Shown: positions 8,577 through 16,905, counted from the first letter of the stretch. The stretch: 64,000 bases of DNA from Alkalihalobacterium sp048323755 (GCF_048323755.1 NZ_JBLWFS010000002.1:272487-336486), one strand, 5' to 3'. Numbers and translations: made by a program. The notes: generated by a model not told the origin, from the sequence alone.

Positions 8577-9077
8577 TTAAGAAATAGGCATTGGTGTGTC
8601 TGTTGGCTCCGGAAAACCTTCTTTATACATTTCATCAATGATCTGTCGAATTTCTACTGGAGAAACTCCTTCATCGTAATATCTCATGGAATAATGGGCA
8701 ATTTCCAAACAAACTCCGCATCTTGCACCGTGATCATCCCATTGAACTTTTCCATTCTCAAAGTGCTCATGAACAAAGCAATCGTAAGTATGACGATGAG
8801 ACACATAATCAGAACACCCGCAGTAACAAGGAATATGCTCTAAAAGATCTTGATAATAAGGCACTCGTTCATAGATATCTATAATATTAGAATGATAATG
8901 TTCTAAAAAACTAGGAAGCTCTTCAATAGAAGTTGTTGTCTCTCTCATATCCGCTTTATAGTGTTCAACATGACCTGCTTCGTGACCTTGATGGTGTGTA
9001 GCTTCGTCTTGCCCGCAACCTGCTAAAAAAGAAGCCATTAGTAGAATAAATAGTGATATTATTGAAATTCGTTTCAT
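8577..9077 (-). CDS. PCYCGC-motif lipoprotein
   Basis: 166 residues. The N-terminus is a lipoprotein signal (charged start, hydrophobic core, lipobox LAGC at about residues 17-20), so the mature protein is attached outside the membrane. The mature part carries the family motif HIPCYCGC near residue 87, a second Cys in YDCFVHE, and RCGVCLEIA near residue 125, together with His-rich stretches (HHQGHEAGHVEH) after the lipobox. This suggests metal or redox chemistry, but the family has no known function. I start at the ATG preceded by GGTAGGAGTGG; the open frame extends 40 codons further upstream without a better site. Confidence 0.8.
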   Translation of the reverse strand: MKRISIISLFILLMASFLAGCGQDEATHHQGHEAGHVEHYKADMRETTTSIEELPSFLEHYHSNIIDIYERVPYYQDLLEHIPCYCGCSDYVSHRHTYDCFVHEHFENGKVQWDDHGARCGVCLEIAHYSMRYYDEGVSPVEIRQIIDEMYKEGFPEPTDTPMPIS

Positions 9078-9181
9078 ATCTGCCACTCCTACCTTTCCTA
9101 TAATCAAACAAAGTATATCACAAACGATATACAAACGATTTGACAAAAAAGAAAACTGACCGCGGAGAATATTTGGGTAAA

Positions 9182-9210
9182 AATAAAAGGCTGACACAAG
9201 GTCAGCCTTT
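9182..9210 (-). terminator. Bidirectional terminator after the acyl-CoA ligase
   Basis: A perfect 10-bp stem (AAAGGCTGAC at 9186-9195, GTCAGCCTTT at 9201-9210) with a 5-nt loop. On the minus strand it is followed by TATTTTTA, 8 nt after the ligase stop. Confidence 0.85.
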
Positions 9211-9218
9211 GTTCGATG

Positions 9219-10805
9219 TTAGTTAACAAGTCGAGAACGTTCGCCCCAGAACTCTTTACGAATTTCTACTTTTTGAATTTTACCAGACGCTGTTTTTGGA
9301 AGTGCGTCTGTAAATGTAATTCCTTTTGGTGCTTTAAAATTAGCAAGCTTTGTACGAGAAAATGCAATCAGTTCTTCTTCAGTAAGCGTTTCCCCATCGC
9401 GAAGAACAACTACACCATGCGGAACTTCTCCCCATTTTTCATGCGGAACAGCAATGACTGCTGCTTCAAGTACGGCTGGGTGATCGTAAAGAACCCCTTC
9501 AACTTCAATAGAAGAAATATTTTCTCCACCACTGATGATGACGTCTTTTTTACGATCACAGATTTCAATATATCCATTCTCATCAACTGTTGCCATATCA
9601 CCTGTATGGAGCCAACCGTTACGAATCGTTTCTGCTGTCGCCTCTGGATTTTTTAAATAACCTTCCATGACACCATTTGTACGCGTTACAATTTCACCTA
9701 TTGCTACTCCATCGTGCGGAATTTCATCTCCATTTTCATCTACTACCTTAACTTGTGTACCAATCATCGAGTATCCCGTTTTTGCTTTTAAACGGTATTG
9801 TTGATCTTTTGGTAATTCACTAAGGTGAGAACGAATTCTAGAAACCGTAATTAGCGGCGATGTTTCAGTCATACCATAAACTTGTATAAACTCCCAACCA
9901 AGATCTTCTTCGACACGTCTTACAAACGCTGGCGGTGGTGCAGATCCCGCAATGACGACACGAACGTCTTGATCAATCGTTGGTTTAGTTAGATCATACT
10001 CTTCTAAGATCATATTTAACACGGTTGGTGCCATGTGCATAATCGAAATATTGTACTTCTGAACTTTTTCTAAGATCACCTTTGGATCTACTTTACGAAG
10101 CATTACTTGAGTTGCTCCATTGGCTGTATAATAGAACGGAGACCCCCAGCCATTTACGTGGAACATTGGCAAAATATGAAGCAATCTATCTTCATCTGAA
10201 ACCTTTAAATGGTGCTGAACACTTAAAGCGTGTAGATAGTTAGCACGATGTGTTTGTAGTACACCCTTTGGATTTCCAGTTGTTCCACTAGTATATAGTA
10301 GGCTAGCCACATCCGTTTCTTCTAACTCCACTCGCTCAAACGTTGTTGTTGGATATCGATTTAACCATTCATCATAGCTTTCGGCATTTTCATAAGCCTT
10401 AGTCGCACCATGAATGATCACTTTCTTAACAGTATTCAACTCATTCAAAATTGGCTCAACTAAAGGGTAGAGTTCTTCATCTACAAATAAAACTTGGCTC
10501 TCACTGTGATTTAAAATGAAGACATAGTCTTCTGGCTTTAATCTAGTATTTAAAGGAGTCATTACTCCACCTACTTGATACACTCCATAAAAACCTTCTA
10601 GCATTTCTATTGTATTTGGTGCAAGGTAGGCAACTTTGTCGCCTTTTTTAATATTAAGCGCTTTCAAACCGTGTGAAAGACGGTTGACTCTTTCATTTAA
10701 TTGGTTATACGTCAATTCTCTAGTGTCATCGATGATTGCTAGTTTCTCTCCATAAAGACTAACAGCCCTGTCTAAAAAATGAGTTAAAACTAAAGGTACA
10801 TGCAT
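9219..10805 (-). CDS. AMP-forming acyl-CoA ligase
   Basis: 528 residues of the ANL superfamily: P-loop-like core LYTSGTTGNPKGVLQTH (about residue 180), substrate motif MFHVNGWG, A5 YGMTETSP, A7 WLHTGD, A8 DRKKDVIISGGENIS, and the A10 lysine in PKTASGKIQKVE. It activates a carboxylic acid to the acyl-AMP and then acyl-CoA. The HVNGWG/REL-type signatures resemble medium-chain or methylthiopropionyl ligases more than FadD, so chain length is uncertain. The true start is the ATG after GGGGAGGAATACAGT; 12 upstream codons are read-through of the leader. It is monocistronic, divergent from hit. Confidence 0.85.
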   Translation of the reverse strand: MHVPLVLTHFLDRAVSLYGEKLAIIDDTRELTYNQLNERVNRLSHGLKALNIKKGDKVAYLAPNTIEMLEGFYGVYQVGGVMTPLNTRLKPEDYVFILNHSESQVLFVDEELYPLVEPILNELNTVKKVIIHGATKAYENAESYDEWLNRYPTTTFERVELEETDVASLLYTSGTTGNPKGVLQTHRANYLHALSVQHHLKVSDEDRLLHILPMFHVNGWGSPFYYTANGATQVMLRKVDPKVILEKVQKYNISIMHMAPTVLNMILEEYDLTKPTIDQDVRVVIAGSAPPPAFVRRVEEDLGWEFIQVYGMTETSPLITVSRIRSHLSELPKDQQYRLKAKTGYSMIGTQVKVVDENGDEIPHDGVAIGEIVTRTNGVMEGYLKNPEATAETIRNGWLHTGDMATVDENGYIEICDRKKDVIISGGENISSIEVEGVLYDHPAVLEAAVIAVPHEKWGEVPHGVVVLRDGETLTEEELIAFSRTKLANFKAPKGITFTDALPKTASGKIQKVEIRKEFWGERSRLVN

Positions 10806-10884
10806 ACTGTATTCCTCCCCTAATAGATATCTTCTCCACACTTAAAATTTTTATATTTTTATATTTTTATAATGTTTAAAATAA

Positions 10885-10915
10885 TTATAACAAACCGCTC
10901 AGTCTGTGTCTATAT
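10885..10915. promoter_or_regulatory. Possible operator/promoter upstream of the acyl-CoA ligase
   Basis: The segment around ACCGCTCAGTCTGTGT (10893-10908) precedes, in ligase orientation, a TATAAT at about 10880-10885. Partial symmetry of the GC-rich block against its AT-rich flanks is the only reason for the operator suggestion. Confidence 0.25.
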
Positions 10916-11008
10916 TCTGTATGATAATTCTATTAAAATTACTAACTGTTTTATAACAGAGTAATTAACTTTGTTTACTTACTTTTTAATACCTCTTCAG
11001 TTAGTTTG

Positions 11009-11037
11009 TTGCATCCCCCTCTATTAAACGGTATCCT
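11009..11037 (+). promoter_or_regulatory. SigA-type promoter of hit
   Basis: TTGCAT at 11009-11014 and TATCCT at 11032-11037 are separated by exactly 17 nt, 46 nt before the hit start. Confidence 0.5.
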
Positions 11038-11083
11038 TTACATATAGTAAAAAGTACCATTAAATTGAAAGTGGGGATAATTA

Positions 11084-11518
11084 ATGACCAATTTCGATCC
11101 AAACTGTATTTTCTGTAAAATTGTACAGGGGGAAATTCCCGCCGCAAAGGTTTATGAAGACGAGCATGTTTTAGCGTTCATGGACATTAGCCAAGTAACA
11201 AAAGGACATACTTTAGTCATCCCTAAAGTACATCAAGAGGACATTTTTGAATTAGACGAAGATGTCGCTTCACACCTTTTTAGTGTAATTCCAAAGATTG
11301 CAAACTCTATTAAGAAACAATTTAAGCCACTTGGTTTAAATATTGTTAATAACAATGGTGAAGCTGCAGGACAAACTGTGTTCCATTATCATATTCACCT
11401 TATTCCTCGCTATGGTGAAGGTGACGGATTTGGTGCAGTATGGAAAGACCATAGTAGTCAATATTCATTTGAACAACTACAAGAAATGGCGACTTCAATT
11501 GCCGCCGGAATTAAATAA
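11084..11518 (+). CDS. hit: HIT-family nucleotide-binding protein
   Basis: 144 residues of the HIT (Hint) branch: N-terminal zinc-type CIFCKI motif, core AFMDISQVTKGHTLVIPK and the catalytic histidine triad HYHIHLIPR near residue 102. Such proteins hydrolyse adenosine phosphoramidates or nucleotidyl adducts; the in vivo substrate in Bacillus is unknown. Start ATG after AGTGGGGAT. It stands alone with its own promoter and terminator, next to serC/yhaH as in B. subtilis. Confidence 0.95.
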   Translation: MTNFDPNCIFCKIVQGEIPAAKVYEDEHVLAFMDISQVTKGHTLVIPKVHQEDIFELDEDVASHLFSVIPKIANSIKKQFKPLGLNIVNNNGEAAGQTVFHYHIHLIPRYGEGDGFGAVWKDHSSQYSFEQLQEMATSIAAGIK

Positions 11519-11522
11519 GTTA

Positions 11523-11555
11523 AAAAAGTGAGGCTGCAATCCAGTCTCACTTTTT
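11523..11555 (+). terminator. Terminator of hit
   Basis: AAAAAGTGAGGCTG and CAGTCTCACTTTTT form a 14-bp stem with one G-U pair over a 5-nt loop, ending in U5, directly after the stop codon. Confidence 0.9.
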
Positions 11556-11598
11556 GTATGCTTCGAATTAGCTGTTACGTATACTATGTTTCTTTTAG

Positions 11599-11730
11599 AA
11601 AGGCTGTTTTCGTAAACTTTGTTGCTTATGGACCGTTTTCAAAAGCTTCACGCATAGCGTGAAGAGCCAAGCATTCGCTTGGCTTACGGTCCAAAAGCAC
11701 GGAGCAACAATCTTTGTGAAGAGAGCCTTT
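11599..11730. repeat. Palindromic MITE-like repeat, family A copy 1
   Basis: Ends are 27-nt imperfect inverted repeats (AAAGGCTGTTTTCGTAAACT... against ...AGAGCCTTT, 21/27). Inside are two nested hairpins: CTTCACGC-ATA-GCGTGAAG and AGCCAAGC-ATTC-GCTTGGCT, flanked by GGACCG and CGGTCC. No open frame is present. Related copies lie at 15833 and 17471. Confidence 0.75.
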
Positions 11731-11767
11731 AGAAAAGAGCCTTTTTTAAATAGCTATCTTAAATAAT

Positions 11768-11888
11768 GCTGTTGATATCCGGTGTTGATTTTGGACTCAT
11801 CGTGTGAAATTTTAATTTCACACGCCTTGCAGGAACTGAAAGGTTGAGGAATGATCCCAAAATCAACAATACTCTTTAACAGCGCTTT
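11768..11888. repeat. Palindromic repeat, family B copy 1
   Basis: Begins GCTGTTGATATCCGGTGTTG and ends CAATACTCTTTAACAGC; the outer GCTGTT/AACAGC and TGATTTTGG/CCAAAATCA blocks pair, with internal GTGTGAAATT/AATTTCACAC. Copies lie inverted at 18525-18655 and truncated at 23840. Together with copy A this fills the 487-bp hit-serC gap; no gene is seen there. Confidence 0.7.
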
Positions 11889-12005
11889 TTAAATAAAAGA
11901 CAAATTTATTAATAATTAAAAAAATAATAGAAACAAGACACTACCCGTGATAGTATAGGAGTATTATAAACCTTAATGTTTTAAAGAGTTAAAGGAGTGG
12001 AAAAC

Positions 12006-13088
12006 TTGGAGAGAGCATATAACTTTAATGCGGGACCATCTGCATTACCATTAGAAGTTTTAAAACGAGCGCAGGATGAACTTGTGAATTTCAAACAAAC
12101 TGGAATGTCTGTAATGGAATTGAGCCATCGAAGTAAAGAATACGATGAAGTTCATACACAAGCTCAATCTATGTTAAAGGAACTGTTACAAATTCCGAAC
12201 GACTACGAAGTTCTATTTCTTCAAGGTGGTGCAAGCCTTCAATTTGCGCAAATTCCGATGAATCTTCTTAAAGAAGGAAAAATCGGAAATTATGTGCTTA
12301 CCGGTTCTTGGTCAGAAAAAGCTTTAAAAGAAGCAAGATTAATCGGGGAAACGTTCATCGGTGCTTCAACGAAAGAACAAGGATATCGTTCCATACCTAA
12401 TGTAGAAGAAATTTCAATTAATAAAAATGACGCTTACCTGCATGTTACATCAAACAACACGATTTATGGAACACAGTGGCATCAGTTCCCTGAATTTGAA
12501 AATACGTCGCTAATAGCTGATATGTCTAGTGATATTTTATGTCGTCCCATCCAAGTAGAGAACTTCTCCATGATTTATGCCGGAGCCCAAAAGAACCTGG
12601 GACCATCTGGAGTAACAGTCGTTATCTTAAAAAAACAATTAATTGAAAATTCACGACAAGATATACCGTCAATTTTACGATATTCTACCCACGCAGATGC
12701 TAATTCACTCTATAATACTCCTCCTACTTTCGCTATTTATATGTTAGCTAAAGTACTCGAATGGGTAAAAGAACAAGGTGGCGTTCAAACGGTTGAAAAA
12801 AGAAACATTGAGAAAGCTAAACTCATCTATGATGCCATTGATGAAAGTAATGACTTCTATTGTGGTCATGCTGAAAAAGACAGTCGTTCTCTTATGAATA
12901 TTACATTTAACCTCCCAAGTGAAGAGTTGAATAAAAAATTCTTAGCTGAAGCAAAAGCTGCAGGGTTTGTTGGTCTAAATGGACACCGTTCTGTTGGTGG
13001 GTGCAGGGCATCAACTTATAATGCAGTTCCAGTAGAAGCTTGTGAGGCACTACGCAAGTTTATGATCACGTTTAGAAACAATCATTAA
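12006..13088 (+). CDS. serC: Phosphoserine aminotransferase
   Basis: 360 residues, usual for SerC. It converts 3-phosphohydroxypyruvate plus glutamate to 3-phosphoserine in serine synthesis (and acts in PLP synthesis). Visible: N-terminal NFNAGPSALP, FLQGGAS phosphate-binding segment near residue 73, the PLP lysine in YAGAQKNLGPSG near residue 195 and GGCRASTYNA near the C-terminus, which binds substrate phosphate. I start at the TTG 9 nt beyond AAAGGAG; the in-frame GTG at 11997 overlaps that ribosome-binding site and cannot be the start. No T-box or other riboswitch was recognised upstream. Confidence 0.94.
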   Translation: MERAYNFNAGPSALPLEVLKRAQDELVNFKQTGMSVMELSHRSKEYDEVHTQAQSMLKELLQIPNDYEVLFLQGGASLQFAQIPMNLLKEGKIGNYVLTGSWSEKALKEARLIGETFIGASTKEQGYRSIPNVEEISINKNDAYLHVTSNNTIYGTQWHQFPEFENTSLIADMSSDILCRPIQVENFSMIYAGAQKNLGPSGVTVVILKKQLIENSRQDIPSILRYSTHADANSLYNTPPTFAIYMLAKVLEWVKEQGGVQTVEKRNIEKAKLIYDAIDESNDFYCGHAEKDSRSLMNITFNLPSEELNKKFLAEAKAAGFVGLNGHRSVGGCRASTYNAVPVEACEALRKFMITFRNNH

Positions 13089-13102
13089 TAAGAAATTTTT
13101 TT

Positions 13103-13136
13103 AAGCACCTTCCAAATTCATTGGAGGTGCTTTGTT
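13103..13136 (+). terminator. Terminator of serC (also facing the next gene)
   Basis: AAGCACCTTCCAA and TTGGAGGTGCTT form a 12-bp stem with one bulged base, followed by TTGTT; on the other strand a U7 run follows, so it can serve both convergent genes. Confidence 0.75.
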
Positions 13137-13142
13137 AAAAAT

Positions 13143-13340
13143 TTAATAATAGGTGACATATAACCATATTCCCATACCTAGAAATAGAAACGATAAAATA
13201 CCCATCTTCAGTCCATATCGTTTCCATTTGTTCCTTTCGTCATAATCTTGGGCCCGTTCCGCTGTAAATAATAAAGTATAGCCCGTACTAAAGAATAGTA
13301 AAGTGGCAAAGGCAAAGAAAGCAAAAATTAATCCACTCAT
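13143..13340 (-). CDS. Small two-TM membrane protein of unknown function
   Basis: 65 residues, start ATG after AAAGGAGGC. Two hydrophobic helices (about residues 3-25 and 47-64) flank a short charged loop (ERAQDYDERNKWKRYG). I recognise no family. It stands where B. subtilis has trpP between serC and yhaH, but it is far too small to be that transporter. Convergent with serC, divergent from yhaH. Confidence 0.65.
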   Translation of the reverse strand: MSGLIFAFFAFATLLFFSTGYTLLFTAERAQDYDERNKWKRYGLKMGILSFLFLGMGIWLYVTYY

Positions 13341-13442
13341 TGTAAGCCTCCTTTATAGTGTGACAGTGTTGAGTTTAACTATTATATGTTGGAACGATTG
13401 TCTAATTTCCTAATTTAATAAATTCATTCGGAGGTTATTTTT

Positions 13443-13787
13443 ATGAAACTTAAATCCTTGATATACGGAGTAATTGCAGGAAGTGCGGTTGCAAGCCTTA
13501 CTACACTTCTAGTGACACCTAAGTCTGGAAAAGAGGTTCAAGCCTCGCTTACAAATTCTGTGAATTTAATAAAAAGAAATCTAAATGAGACGAAAGAACA
13601 AACTCTCTCTCTTAAAGATCAATTTTCTGAAACAGCCAAAATTAGTAAAGAAGCAATAGAAGTTGTTTCTCAGGATGTAAAAGTTTCAATTGACGATTGG
13701 AAGCAAGAGGTCGAACCCGCTATAAAACAACTCCAAAAAGAAATAGATGAACTACAGGAAGTGTTCCAAAACAGCCGTAACACATAA
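13443..13787 (+). CDS. yhaH: YhaH, YtxH-like small membrane-anchored coiled-coil protein
   Basis: 114 residues. A single N-terminal membrane segment with the YtxH-type pattern (YGVIAGSAVASLTTLLVTPKSGKE, positions about 7-30, small residues then TPxSGKE) is followed by an amphipathic helical region rich in Lys/Glu. The family is general-stress related and functionally undefined. Start ATG after GGAGG; position just before scoC as in B. subtilis. Confidence 0.8.
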   Translation: MKLKSLIYGVIAGSAVASLTTLLVTPKSGKEVQASLTNSVNLIKRNLNETKEQTLSLKDQFSETAKISKEAIEVVSQDVKVSIDDWKQEVEPAIKQLQKEIDELQEVFQNSRNT

Positions 13788-13796
13788 AATAAAGCT

Positions 13797-13971
13797 TTTT
13801 CAGTGGGGGGTTCCTCATCTCCCACTGAAAATTAGTCAAACCAATTTGGTTGTTACTGAGGCCTACACGATGTGGATCACACAGACGCAACCACAGGACG
13901 TGGCGACCTTATTCTGTGTTCAATCGTCTCCCACTTTAAGCCTTTTTTGCTTCCTTAAAGGCTTAAAGTGG
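13797..13971. repeat. Structured intergenic region with two strong hairpins before scoC
   Basis: TTTTCAGTGGG (13797) pairs perfectly with CCCACTGAAAA (13821-13831), and CCACTTTAAGCCTTT (13931-13945) pairs perfectly, 15 bp, with 13957-13971. Between them lies GCAACCACAGGACGTGGCGACC, with a CCAC..GTGG stem. The first hairpin may end yhaH transcription. The rest of the 365-bp gap carries no gene; the scoC promoter lies near its end. Confidence 0.6.
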
Positions 13972-14096
13972 AGCCTTAGCGCTAGTTAAACGGTATAAAA
14001 ATTCCTAGGATTAAACTTTCTGATTGAATATTCATTCACAAAATTATCTAATTTTTTAAAAAAAATTAAAATTTCTCTTTATTAATATACAATTTC

Positions 14097-14124
14097 TTGT
14101 CATAATATAAAGAAAATATAGTAT
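14097..14124 (+). promoter_or_regulatory. Candidate promoter of scoC/hpr
   Basis: TTGTCA (14097-14102), 16-nt AT-rich spacer, TAGTAT (14119-14124), 28 nt before the start codon. Confidence 0.45.
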
Positions 14125-14152
14125 AAAAATATTTTAGTAATGGGGGAGAACA

Positions 14153-14725
14153 ATGGACCATAACGTACCTTACTCTATAAAGCAGTCAATAATGTTTAGC
14201 CACAAGGTTGCTCAACTCAGTAAGGCTTTGTGGAAATCTGTTGAAAAAGATTGGCAGTCATGGATTAAACCGTTTGATTTAAATATCAATGAACATCATA
14301 TTCTATGGATTGCTTATTACTTGGAGGGGGCTTCAATCTCTGATATTGCGAAATTCGGGGTTATGCACGTCTCAACAGCTTTCAACTTTTCTAAAAAGCT
14401 TGAAGAACGCGGTCTACTTACTTTTTCAAAAAAAGAAAATGATAAACGAAATACTTATGTTTATTTAACGCCGGCAGGTGAGGAATTACTTCTTAAAACG
14501 TTAGAGTGTTATAACCCAGGGACATACAGTATTTATGGCGGTGCCCTGCCGATTAAAGACTTATATGGTAAATTTCCTGAGTTTTCTGAGTTAATGAGTA
14601 TCGTTCGTCATATTTATGGTCCAGACTTTATAGAAATCTTCGAAAAGACACTAGATAAATTTGAAAATGAGTTTACAGACGAAGATGGAACGTTAAAACC
14701 TCAGCAGCCCGCAGAAACAAGATAA
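14153..14725 (+). CDS. hpr: MarR-family transition-state regulator ScoC/Hpr
   Basis: 190 residues, slightly shorter than B. subtilis ScoC (about 200). It has the characteristic N-terminus IKQSIMFSHKVAQLSKALWK and a winged-helix core (ISDIAKFGVMHVSTAFNFSKKLEERGLL, residues about 64-91) followed by the wing (KENDKRNTYVYLTPAGEELL). ScoC represses extracellular protease, peptide-transport and sporulation genes. Start ATG after TGGGGGAGAACA. The neighbouring prsA, ecs and cssRS-like genes are also secretion related, but I saw no obvious ScoC site assignment by eye. Confidence 0.92.
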   Translation: MDHNVPYSIKQSIMFSHKVAQLSKALWKSVEKDWQSWIKPFDLNINEHHILWIAYYLEGASISDIAKFGVMHVSTAFNFSKKLEERGLLTFSKKENDKRNTYVYLTPAGEELLLKTLECYNPGTYSIYGGALPIKDLYGKFPEFSELMSIVRHIYGPDFIEIFEKTLDKFENEFTDEDGTLKPQQPAETR

Positions 14726-14741
14726 GAAAGCTTAACATTAA

Positions 14742-15095
14742 TTAGTCTTCCTCTACTCTTTTTTCTGCTCTTTGTAACACATCTATTAAGTCAATATATA
14801 AATTTTGGGCTTTTAAAGCTTGTAAAGTTTCAGCTATCGGTAATTTTTCAGGCAACATTCCGACAAAGTGTACGAGAAGCGGTGTATGATGAACGAAACC
14901 AAGTTCGCACTGCTCCTCGTATTCTTTTTGCAGTTCTTGACACAACATCAATACTTGTTCTACTTCGCCCTCGGACAAGTCTTTTTCAAGTGCAAGAGAA
15001 TAAAAAGGAAACGAATTTCTATCAATCATCTTCAATAACAATCGATGTTGAAACTTTAATTTACTTAAATAATCGTCTTCATCGTACACCCTCAT
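14742..15095 (-). CDS. yhaI: YhaI, DUF1878 family protein
   Basis: 117 residues, soluble, mainly helical, with no signal peptide. The sequence (MRVYDEDDYLSKLKFQHRLL start, C-terminal LIDVLQRAEKRVEED) fits the DUF1878/YhaI family that accompanies scoC in Bacillus. Function unknown. Start ATG behind GGGAGGGATAGAC. It ends 16 nt from the convergent scoC stop. Confidence 0.82.
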   Translation of the reverse strand: MRVYDEDDYLSKLKFQHRLLLKMIDRNSFPFYSLALEKDLSEGEVEQVLMLCQELQKEYEEQCELGFVHHTPLLVHFVGMLPEKLPIAETLQALKAQNLYIDLIDVLQRAEKRVEED

Positions 15096-15222
15096 GTCTA
15101 TCCCTCCCTTTATATTTCATTTGTCGTTAAACATAGAAAATTTAATATTTTTGTCATACCTATTGATTTTCTAGCAAAATCGTCGTAAATTATTCAAATA
15201 GATTAAGGAGGTGCCATTCACC

Positions 15223-15765
15223 TTGTTTTGCTGGAAATCTGTTAATATTACACGCGATTTCGGTCGTACAAGACTTGCCATTGTATCCATAAGTGCTGCT
15301 ATTTTATTTTTTCTTTTTTTCTATTTATTTTTAAGTTCATTTGTCGAAATTACAACAGTTAACCAATATGGAATATTTCCCTTTATTGTTGGTCTTTTTT
15401 TAGTTCCTTTAATTCATAAATTACTACATTGTTTACCAATTTGGTCATGCGGAAAACGAGCGATATTGACGATAAAACGTACAGCGAAAGTACCGATCTT
15501 ATTTTGTTATATTCCAAATAAAATTTCAAAAAGATTATGTATAACTTCTTCATTATTTCCGTTGTTTACGTTTACTCTATTTTCAACCATTGGGGCTATA
15601 TATTCACCAGAACATCTCCCCTACTTGGCGATTTATGCAACGATCAATTTTGGACTTAGTGTGTACGATATTATTTATGTTAATCATTTAATTCAAGCAC
15701 CCAAATCATCCTTCATTGAGGATCACCTGGACGGCTTTCATATATTATTAAATAAAGCGAGCTAA
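15223..15765 (+). CDS. DUF3267 membrane protein (putative zincin-like, YhaJ position)
   Basis: 180 residues with four hydrophobic segments. DUF3267 proteins are annotated as putative membrane zinc peptidases with an HExxH motif; here the corresponding site after the second helix reads HKLLHCLP, i.e. Glu replaced by Lys, so peptidase activity is doubtful. The C-terminal SSFIEDHLDGFHIL block is typical of the family. Start is TTG 8 nt after AAGGAGGTG; the GTG at 15211 is part of the ribosome-binding site. It occupies the yhaJ position of B. subtilis, but I cannot confirm orthology. Confidence 0.7.
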   Translation: MFCWKSVNITRDFGRTRLAIVSISAAILFFLFFYLFLSSFVEITTVNQYGIFPFIVGLFLVPLIHKLLHCLPIWSCGKRAILTIKRTAKVPILFCYIPNKISKRLCITSSLFPLFTFTLFSTIGAIYSPEHLPYLAIYATINFGLSVYDIIYVNHLIQAPKSSFIEDHLDGFHILLNKAS

Positions 15766-15832
15766 CTTTACATGAATAACTCCCTTATAGTGACAGTACA
15801 ACATAAACGCTGACACCCGAAGAACATATACT

Positions 15833-15981
15833 AAAGGCTCTTTTCTAAAAGATTGTTACCGCTAGCTATTGGACCGTTAACCAAACGAAAGCTTGGTTCC
15901 TCACGCTTTAGCGTGAAGCTTTAAAAAAGCGGTCCAATAGCAACAAAGTTTATGAAAACTGTAAAAGCCGAGTCAGCCTTT
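15833..15981. repeat. Palindromic MITE-like repeat, family A copy 2 (inverted orientation)
   Basis: Begins AAAGGCTCTTTTCTAAAAGA, contains TTGGACCG...CGGTCCAATAG, the CTTCACGC-like hairpin (CTCACGCTTTAGCGTGAAG) and AACCAAAC..GCTTGGTT, and ends AGTCAGCCTTT 2 bp before the ypmS-like stop codon. It may act as terminator for both converging genes. Confidence 0.75.
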
Positions 15982-15983
15982 AG

Positions 15984-16568
15984 TTATTGGACTTTTAGTA
16001 ACAATTCAATTTCATTATGAGATAGGTCAAACTTATTGAAATAAAATGAAATATTCTCTTCTTCTGTAATTTCTGACATGTTAAGATGTACTAATTGTTC
16101 ATTAGGAAAAATCTTTATATAGGGTGGAAATGAAATGTAATCCATAAGCGTCTGCATAACTAAATGCCGCGGTATTTGAAAGTGCCCCATTGAAATAGTT
16201 GAGATGTTAAGCAATAAGTCCCCATTAGGTGCAACCTCAGGAACCATATCTACTTGTATTCCAATCTCCCTAGACATTATCGGTATCATCGTCTTAAATT
16301 CAATTTGCTCTTCCGATAAATAAACATCATATGTTACTAGGTGATTCGGTTGTTCGAGAAGTTTAAGCGAAATGAGTTGATTTAATTCATCTCTCGTCGT
16401 ATGAATCGTAAAGTTTGCTTCAGGTGTTACATCAGGAATTCTTAAATACTCTTTCTTATCAACGGCTGGAAAGAGTGTTAAAATGATAATTAAGACTGTA
16501 AGTAATAAGATGATATTGATACTGGCCAAAACTAAAAAACTTACTTTCCAATTGATCGCCTTTTTCAC
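15984..16568 (-). CDS. YpmS-like DUF2140 membrane-anchored protein
   Basis: 194 residues: short basic N-terminus (MKKAINWKVS), one membrane helix (about residues 10-34) and an extracytoplasmic domain with the DUF2140 pattern (ITTRDELNQLI-type segment, LLLNISTISMGHFQIPRHLVMQ near residue 118-140). YpmS family members are about this size and have no known function. Start ATG behind AGGGGGTGTA. In B. subtilis ypmS is located elsewhere, so this may be a paralogue or relocated gene. Confidence 0.7.
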   Translation of the reverse strand: MKKAINWKVSFLVLASINIILLLTVLIIILTLFPAVDKKEYLRIPDVTPEANFTIHTTRDELNQLISLKLLEQPNHLVTYDVYLSEEQIEFKTMIPIMSREIGIQVDMVPEVAPNGDLLLNISTISMGHFQIPRHLVMQTLMDYISFPPYIKIFPNEQLVHLNMSEITEEENISFYFNKFDLSHNEIELLLKVQ

Positions 16569-16725
16569 ATTACACCCCCTATAATAATTAGTTACTAATG
16601 TTGATCATATTTAGAACTTCAAGCGAACAACTATCTTTTTCACGAATCTTTTGTTAAAGTAATTTTATAAGAATATGCTGCGTCACGTCCATCTTATTTT
16701 TATTAAATATATTGGAGGCTCCTTC

Positions 16726-16905
16726 ATGCTTTTTATATTTGCTATATTTGCCTTATTTATTTTATTTATCTTTAATTCTATGACGAATGCTTTATGTTTG
16801 CAAAAAGAAATTCCTGAAGAAAGACAACCTATCGTCTTTCGTACAATAAATGTTCTTATTACTATTTTATTGACATCAACCTATGTAAAGATACTCTTCA
16901 CATAA
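16726..16905 (+). CDS. Small two-TM membrane protein of unknown function
   Basis: 59 residues. Hydrophobic helices at about residues 2-17 and 40-56 flank a charged loop (QKEIPEERQPIVF). The ATG follows TTGGAGGCTCC with ideal spacing; the open frame extends upstream but has no better start. No family recognised. It lies upstream of two minus-strand YjcZ-like genes. Confidence 0.6.
   Translation: MLFIFAIFALFILFIFNSMTNALCLQKEIPEERQPIVFRTINVLITILLTSTYVKILFT

Noticed and set aside
9216..9656. Plus-strand open frames inside the acyl-CoA ligase gene
   Set aside because: They are antisense shadows of a conserved coding sequence, without ribosome-binding sites.
11889..12005. T-box leader before serC
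   Set aside because: No T-box sequence, specifier stem or terminator hairpin is visible in the short leader.
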